Source: Adiantum capillus-veneris
Lineage: Eukaryota; Streptophyta; Polypodiopsida; Polypodiales; Pteridaceae
Direction of reading: 5' to 3'
NCBI GenBank assembly: GCA_014529385.2
Contig: CM043966.1
Location: 36,928,739 to 36,992,738, forward strand
DNA: 64,000 bases
Part shown: positions 57,980 through 64,000 of the stretch, in pieces
Numbering within the stretch: the first letter of the stretch is position 1
Layout: each line of letters starts with the position of its first letter
Made by a program: the position numbers and the translations under genes
Notes under the pieces: model-generated
What the model saw: the letters and a program-made list of their open reading frames with translations, nothing else
Told to the model about the DNA's origin: nothing
Databases searched by the model: none

Positions 57980-59603
57980 TGTAATGTAATTGGCCTATTT
58001 AACTTGAGAGTAGCGGAAATTAATGAGAGTACTTTTGAGAAATAACTTTGTGAGCATAACGGGTGAACATAATTGAAGATAGCAACATAACCATAGCAAT
58101 TAGTTAACTTGGCATGAACAATATTTTTGCAAGAGAGAGAATTTAGAGAGCATGACAACAGTTGGGGACCGGATTTATGTGGAGCCAGTCCCCCCTCCAA
58201 TAGGCATTTGTATTATGATTTCTCCCATTAAGAGAGGCTTGTTACAATACAGTCTTTGTGTTCCTTGTGACCTAGGTGATGCAATGAAGATGGAAAGCTT
58301 CATGCATCACAAACATAAAATAAACTTGAAGAAAGCTTTAGCTATCCCAAGCCTCAGTCCCAAGACCTCAAACACCTTCGAAGGTGGAGAGAGCTAGCAG
58401 GGAATGAGGATAGGGAAGAGGAAGAAGAAACATTTCGTAGGAGAAAGAATTAGTTCCTCACTTATCATAACTCTTGTTGCTAGCATACATAATATCATAG
58501 TAATGAAGAAGAAGGAGATGGCAAGCTTAAGCATTGAAGCATGGCTCTTGGTTGGATTTGCACTCCATAGCCAAGAGTGTTGGTGTAGGCTCTCAACCTC
58601 TACTTGCTTGGAGAGGGAGCTCTTGCACTTTGCATAGCACACAATGAGAGTGTTTGTGTATGTGTGTGGCTGAATATACCCCCTAAGCAACCCCCTAGCT
58701 TGCTTGGGTCGACCCCCCCTTGTAGCTCATGCTTGAAGCTCATTGGACCCCTCCAGGCCTAGCCAATCATAAGCAGGAGGCATTACAAGCAGTAGGGGTA
58801 GCCTTGAGACAAGTGTCCCCCTTTTCCCTTTGAGAGAGAGGGCTAGATAAATGCTAAATCAATTAATTAAATCTCCTAAATTACTATTGGATCCCTTGGG
58901 TGGCCAACCAATAGGCTTCAGGCATCTCATGAAGGTAACATAGGTAGGGACTTGACATGTGTCCCTGCTGCCTCTTCAAGCTTGGGCCTTCCTTGTGTGT
59001 GTGAGTGTGTGTTCTCTCTCTATCACCTAGGAAAAGGGCTCGCCCCCCCTCTTGTAGGGATACTTTTGACTTTTGGTGCTCAAGCACCTTAGTCATCAAG
59101 CATGACAATGCACTTGAACTAGGGGTGTTCCCACAAGCATCTCAGGCAAGCATGTCAAAGCAGCTCGAGCACCTTAATCAAGTAGCAAGTCAAGCACCTC
59201 AAGCATGTAGCAGGTCAAGCACCTCAAGCACCTTAATCAAGCACCTCAAGCATGAGAAGCACCTCAAGCACGACAAGCACCTCAAGCACGACAAGCACCT
59301 CGAGCTTGGGCCGGGTTCCCGCCTCAAGCTCAGCCCTAGCTTACCTAAGGTCAAAGGACTTTTACACACATTATTGGAGGTCTTCAATGAAGCTAACCCT
59401 AAGGTCTTATGCTCCATTGGTTAGCCTTGCTCTTTGATAGACCATCTCTCATTTGGGCCCCTTTACCATTGGCTCCGTGTTGAGATAGATCTATAAGCAC
59501 ATATCTATATCTTAACACTTGTTCCCGTTTATTCTCCCACATTAAGTGATCAATTTAATATGAGAAAATCATTTGGGTTGGTTAGATATTAGATTTTATG
59601 ACA
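57980..59603 (-). mobile_element. Solo LTR of the element F family
   Basis: 1624 bp, TGTAATG...TTATGACA, matching both F LTRs over most of its length and flanked by a perfect AAAGT duplication (57975-57979 and 59604-59608). No internal sequence, the usual product of LTR-LTR recombination. It lies inside H2, so it post-dates it. Confidence 0.9.
59090..59315. repeat. Minisatellite of AAGCACCTCAAGCA-type units in the solo LTR
   Basis: Irregular array of 12- to 15-bp units built from CAAGCACCTCAAGCATG/ACGA. The F LTRs have only one or two such units here (about 45850 and 52770), so this is a local expansion. The overlapping Ser/Thr-rich ORF is an artefact. Confidence 0.88.
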
Positions 59604-60035
59604 AAAGTTTTTAAATATTAAAAATCTAAATTGAACCATGGTTTCCCCTCGTCCATTGGAATAAGAAAGCAGATTTGGTTTTCATAAAAAGCACAAAAAA
59701 TGATGACAAGCTAAAATAGCGTGAAAAGCGCTCGATGATCGAATTTTTCAAAATTGAACCATAGATTCCTCGGAACTCGTAGATTAAGGATTCAACCCCG
59801 CTTTTTGCAAAAAAGCATTGAAACGCATAAAAAGCATGAAAAAACTAAAAAGCAACTTTTTCTAAACTGAACCAAACTTCCGTCTGACCTACTGGAATAT
59901 GGAAACGACCTTACTTTTCACTGTAAAACCTTACAATACTGTCAAACAAGCATTTCAAACCAAAATCTGGCAAAACAAATATTGGAATCTATTTATCATA
60001 TTTTTAAAAGAGACCTAAAATTTGGGGATCTTACA

Positions 60036-60172
60036 TCCTCTCGCACTTGAAAAATTCGAGGTGTCCTCACCTCGACATAAATTCTTGGTAATCTAGTCTC
60101 ATTACATCGTCATAATCCCAAGTAGCATCTTCCTCACGATATGTCGACCATTTAACAAGGGGCTTTATAATG
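60036..60172 (-). pseudogene. Second element G 3' fragment (chromodomain)
   Basis: Nearly the same as 44597-44745: a purine-rich tract, then a chromodomain reading EEDATWDYDDVMRLDYQEFMS. Homology stops near 60172. Confidence 0.78.
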
Positions 60173-60760
60173 GTCCACTGTCCCACTTTTACCGAGCTAA
60201 AAATGGCCTACTGTATCCTGATCTCGACAGCATAACCGTAGTAGGAAGCTTCACAAAGGCGACTTTCTAGGCGCATACATACAATTTCACAAACCTGGCA
60301 AGAATCTGCAGCACGCTGAATTCATTGTTTTTTGCCCCAAAAATGCACCAGAACATGTGTATAGAAGTCCCCATGCTTCCCCCAAGCTCCTGGGGGTATT
60401 AGGGATCAATTAGGGTTAGGCTTCTCCACCTCTCATGTGAATAGTATTCCACGCACCTACATTCACAACTCTCACTATCTATCTCCACTTGTTTCTCTAC
60501 CACCTCATACCAGAATTCATAACATGTTCAACTATGTGACATGGTGTGTGGTGTGTTGTATATTATTGTCATTGCATCCTAGCTGCATTCCAAGCTAGGT
60601 GGTGCCTCTATTGTTTGCCTTTCATAATGAGGCCATCATGCGTTAGCCCTTTTGTTCAGGCCACCGAGTCTATCGTGCAAAGCTGCCTCTAATTCGGTGC
60701 CCCCACTGAGAAGGGCTCTTGAAACCTTCAGTTTACAAGACTAACATATTTACCTCTCTT
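60173..60760. other. Unassigned sequence
   Basis: No ORF or element signal recognised. Confidence 0.4.
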
Positions 60761-60761
60761 C

Positions 60762-61865
60762 ATGGATGAGTGGCTTCTTGAACTATCCAATTGGTCCACC
60801 GAAGAGGAGGAGCTTCAAGAAAGCTTGACGCAAGTCATCAAGACACTCTTGCCAGGGTGCTGAAGAGGTGGTAAGACCCTCTTTCCCTACTCCAGCTGTT
60901 TACATTTCTAATCATCCCCACAAGCATAAAAGCAAGGCAGAAGCTGCATCATGCTTACATTGTTGCCCAAAACCCACACCGCAGACATGAGTACAGCCCA
61001 AAGTGAAGAAAAGGCCATTATTTTCTCCCTCAACATCCACATGGGCATTCTTACTTCGGTAGGCTTTCAAGTAGCATCAAGCTTCTCTACATCTACGACC
61101 CCATCTTTGACACCTATTCCACTTATGCCCACAACAAGCCTTCGCAACTAAGCTACTACAAATGCGTGGTCGCTCCTTCTCCCTTGCACCAAAATATTCA
61201 AGGGTGTTTCAACTTCGACAATCATCGCGTCTTCAAAAACAAAAGGGTAAATCTTCCAAAGTCTTTTAGTACCTCACTCTCATCTCATGAGCCAAGAACT
61301 AGAGAGAGAAGCATGGATTCTATGTTGTCTATCGAGTGAAGTGGCGGAGCTTATCATCAACAAGGTCTTTGATACGGGGTTTGCTTGGCAAAAAGACAAG
61401 ACCCTCCACCTTCAAAGAGTGTTACTTGTGGATCAAGGCTATGATGATGACTTTATACCTTGCTACTACATATCAATCCAACTTGGATCAATACAAGTGG
61501 TAAGACTCACCACCTACCTCATCACACCTGTGTATGCACTGGATGTCACTCTATCTTGTAAAAAAGTGAAGTTGCTCAGAGAAAGAGAGTTCAACCTTTT
61601 CCAAGAGATTGCTAGAGAGACAGTCCTAGAGCTAGAAGACAAAGACAACCTTGTCCTGTGATACTACAAATTTGACCTCGACTACCTAGAGCCTTCCACC
61701 ACAAAGGAGGGAGCCTTTCCGCAATATCATGTGATGGATCCAATGCATCAACCTTTTGCAAGGGACCAAACTTATGCACGAAAACAAATTCAATCAATCA
61801 AAGTAATCTTGGACCGCAAGATGTTTTATCAGCAGCTCATTACAACCATGTTTGGTAGAGAATGA
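60762..61865 (+). pseudogene. Unrecognised decayed ORF upstream of gag
   Basis: Plus-strand coding-like pieces in shifting frames: MDEWLLELSNWSTEEEELQ at 60762; IYDPIFDTYSTYAHNKP near 61100; an open frame 61287-61661 (ELEREAWILCCLSSEVAELI ... LFQEIARETVLELEDKD); and after a TGA at 61659-61661 the same frame goes on to a TGA near 61863 with DLDYLEPSTTKEGAFP and RKMFYQQLITTMFGRE. No known domain. Ogre/Tat elements carry an extra ORF1 before gag, so this could be one, but that is inference from position. Confidence 0.45.
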
Positions 61866-62052
61866 CTGCAAGAGATAAACAACTCTTCTCTACCCTATGT
61901 CTCCCTATGATTAACCATGAAGTATCTTTTGATGTAGTTATTTTCATCCTTGTATAGTATGTACCTATGTTTTCCATCTATCAAACACCCATGTATTGAA
62001 TCTTTCAAAAAAAAAAAGATTTCTAAGTCGAGTTAATTTTCTCACTCTTACG

Positions 62053-63176
62053 ATGGCAAGTGTAGCATTTCCAACCTTTATTGGTAACGTGGGTGAGGAT
62101 GCTACAGAATTTCTAGAACACTTGGGAATAGTCTGTGTCATCTCTGGGAGAGATGATGATGCTTCGCGCTTGCACATCTTCCCACTTCTAATGAAGGAGG
62201 AGGCAAGGTCATGGTAGAATGCCTTGGCACAAGCAACCAAGAAACGATGGACTTATTAAGAGCAACCTTTTTCAAGCGTTTTGGAGACGACACAACATCA
62301 AAGAAGCTATAGAAATTGTTGACGGAGTTGAAGCAAGGTAGCATGCTAGAGTACATATCATACGAGTCAAAGTTTGTAGATCTATGGGGGCGATGTGTTG
62401 CATCGCTAAGAGAGGATGAGGGGGCATCTGATTTCCTAAAGAAGGATCAATGTGTGGCTGGGTTATGGCCAACTCCTAAAGAGAAGTTGAAGGGAAGGTT
62501 TTCTGCTATATATGAGCTAGCAGTTGAAGTGGTCCTTCTTAAAGACATAAAGTTGCACCTACTAGCTAGGAATACCAATGAAGAGGAAGTGGTTAGGACC
62601 CAACCATCTCTAGCACCACCTACAATAGCCACCGAGAGGAGTCAACCACAAGAACCAATTGAAGATCAACAAGACTTGCTCAACCGAATCACCAACCGAC
62701 TTGAGAATCTCTCAATCCATTTGGTGCAACAAGGGAATGCACAGAATTGTAACCAAGATCAAGGGAGAGGACAACAAAGATAGAACCAAGAATACCACTG
62801 CTACAATTGTGGAGAAGACGGCCATGGTATGTATTATTGCCCACTCCCAAGGAGACAAAATTTCAATAGAGGAGCAAGACAAAACCAAGTTTCACCACCA
62901 AGAGCAAGACCACCACCACCCAAAGCACCACAACAAGCACAACCAATACAAATTCTACAACCACCGGTTCAACCACACCCATCACCACAACAACCTCTCA
63001 TTCCACCCTTACCTCCACAACCAACCAAAAACCTGGCGGTGAGTGTTATTAGCCTTGAAGGTAAAAGAAAGGTGGAAGTGGAGGAACACATCAAAGGAGT
63101 GGCAAAAGGTAAGACCAAGGTAGAAGGGGTAGATGCCATGGGGGTAAAGCGTGCTAGGGATGGTGAATCTTCTTAA
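62053..63176 (+). pseudogene. Ty3/gypsy gag (non-chromovirus, Ogre/Tat/Athila-like) with zinc knuckle
   Basis: Begins MASVAFPTFIGNVGEDATEF at 62053. The first piece runs to a TAG at 62215-62217 within EEARSW(*)NAL. The frame changes near 62280-62310, and 62316-62783 gives ELKQGSMLEYISYESKFVDLW and a glutamine-rich end. After an in-frame TAG (62781-62783) the zinc knuckle CYNCGEDGHGMYYC follows, then a Pro/Gln-rich stretch and a lysine-rich tail to 63176. Two stops and one shift make it inactive. Confidence 0.83.
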
Positions 63177-63188
63177 AAGGAATAAAAG

Positions 63189-63824
63189 ATGAAAGTCAAG
63201 GGGGAATCTAGCAAAAAACCTTCCAAGTCACGATGTAACATTGACATTGTAAATTTCTCTTTGGGTGAATGTTCTAAACCGTATATTTTGGCTCAAGTTG
63301 TCTCTATGATGCACCGTTTAGGCTTACAAGTGAGAAGGCCGGCATCATGCCAGCCAAAATGGAAAATACTGTAAAAGTTTAATGTGTTGGCATTGTGAAT
63401 GCAGTTAGGGTAAAGGCGTTCAACACCAAGGTGGATGTGGACATCTTTGTCATGCCACATAAAGGGAAGGGCTATCCTATCATTCTAGGGAGGCCTTGGC
63501 TTATAGCTGTAACTCTAAACATGAATGGGACACCGACATAATCAAGATGAAGGATGTAAAAGGGAAACCAATACTTTACAACATGAAGACAAGTCAACAA
63601 CGTGACATGGATTTAGAAACCTCCGAGGATGAGTTTTCTAATGAATCTTCAACCACTTCAAAGGAGGAGTCAACAATGAGGTGATGGGCATCATTCTCGA
63701 GGACTCTAAGACAATGAAGCAACTTGATGCATCGTCATCAAACCAAGGGGAGCCACCAGGTATACAACCTCTGGTAGAAGCAAGTAAGCTACATCAAATG
63801 CTCTCTAGTGAGTTGTGTGGGAAG
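63189..63824 (+). pseudogene. Protease remnant of the same element
   Basis: Pieces: 63189-63374, then (other frame) VDIFVMPHKGKGYPIILGRPWL around 63430-63500, the ILGRP(F/W)L motif typical of plant non-chromovirus gypsy proteases; then a Glu/Ser-rich region 63496-63684. The DSG active site is not seen. The sequence ends at a D-family LTR at 63825, so the remaining pol is absent or displaced. Confidence 0.7.
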
Positions 63825-64000
63825 TGTTGGGGTATAAAGCCCAATGTGGTCGCCCAGGTAAGTGGGCGGGCCGCCAGGTATGTACACATATTCTTTTGTT
63901 AAAACCTAATAAGAACTCACTATGCTCTACACATTACAGTAGAGCGAGTTCACCATATCGTCGTGCTCTTCTTCTCGCACTCTCTCTCGCGTCGCACTTT
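63825..64000 (+). repeat. Element D-family LTR cut by the window end
   Basis: TGTTGGGGTATAAAGCCC... matching 28589-28766 nearly base for base over the visible 176 bp. Whether it is a 5', 3' or solo LTR cannot be seen. Confidence 0.9.

Larger units (their letters stand above)
54699..60035 (-). repeat. H2: second very long LTR-like repeat of element G
   Basis: Right counterpart of H1, about 3.7 kb after removal of the solo LTR. It ends TGTAAGATCCCC on the minus strand at 60035, next to a second chromodomain fragment, so it also looks like the 3' LTR of another G copy to the right. Shared landmarks: the TATCTTTGATTTAGC region (54977 vs 41036), the ORF pair, the GATGATGGCTATGGAG block and the final 400 bp. 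Confidence 0.7.

Noticed and set aside
59005-59437. Ser/Thr-rich ORFs
   Set aside because: Generated by the AAGCACCTC minisatellite in the solo LTR.

Overview
This is a eukaryotic nuclear window, almost certainly from a land plant with a large, repeat-rich genome. The supports are plant-type LTR retrotransposons (chromodomain Ty3/gypsy, Ty1/copia, an Ogre/Tat-like gag), primer binding sites of the initiator-Met tRNA type (TGGTATCAGAGC), GT-AG introns, long GA microsatellites and CCCTAA-rich LTRs. One multi-exon host gene resembles the animal sperm-flagellum protein QRICH2 (DUF4795 family). That would fit a plant with swimming sperm such as a fern, lycophyte, bryophyte, cycad or Ginkgo. I cannot name the species.

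Layout. (1) 1-14430 is a three-level nest. A minus-strand gypsy element (A; pieces 1-1215 and 12125-14430) is split by a complete plus-strand gypsy chromovirus (B; 1216-12119, target duplication CCCGC). B is split by a complete minus-strand element (C; 2894-7041, target duplication CTCCA). C has only gag, zinc knuckle and protease, shares LTR modules with B, and is best read as a non-autonomous partner. (2) 14431-15578 is repeat-rich spacer. (3) 15579-25736 (minus) is the host gene, in 13 phase-consistent exons that I assembled by eye; its largest intron holds a decayed copia fragment. (4) 26044-28588 holds a short tandem repeat, a gypsy integrase fragment and the 3' half of a LINE. (5) 28589-34015 is a copia element (D) inserted in the LINE. 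Its polyprotein is one frame broken by two stop codons, and its 3' LTR is truncated and fused to 45 bp of its own interior. The LINE 5' half resumes at about 34016-36745.

(6) 37281-60172 is a second complex of gypsy elements, mostly minus strand. Two very long LTR-like repeats (H1 37463-44596, H2 54699-60035; about 3.7-3.9 kb each once insertions are removed) flank the remains of gypsy element G. H1 is interrupted by element E (37764-41032), an LTR element with no recognisable gag or pol but an unfamiliar acidic ORF. G's interior is interrupted by a full-length gypsy chromovirus F (44806-53083). H2 carries a solo LTR of the F family (57980-59603, target duplication AAAGT). (7) 60762-63824 holds an unrecognised decayed ORF followed by an Ogre/Tat-like gag and protease. 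(8) The window ends inside another D-family LTR (from 63825).

Only the host gene looks like a working cellular gene. All elements carry stops, frameshifts or lost catalytic residues. Element C and element E are the least ordinary mobile units, and the QRICH2-like gene is the most interesting coding locus. Boundaries and exon joins were read by eye, without alignment software.
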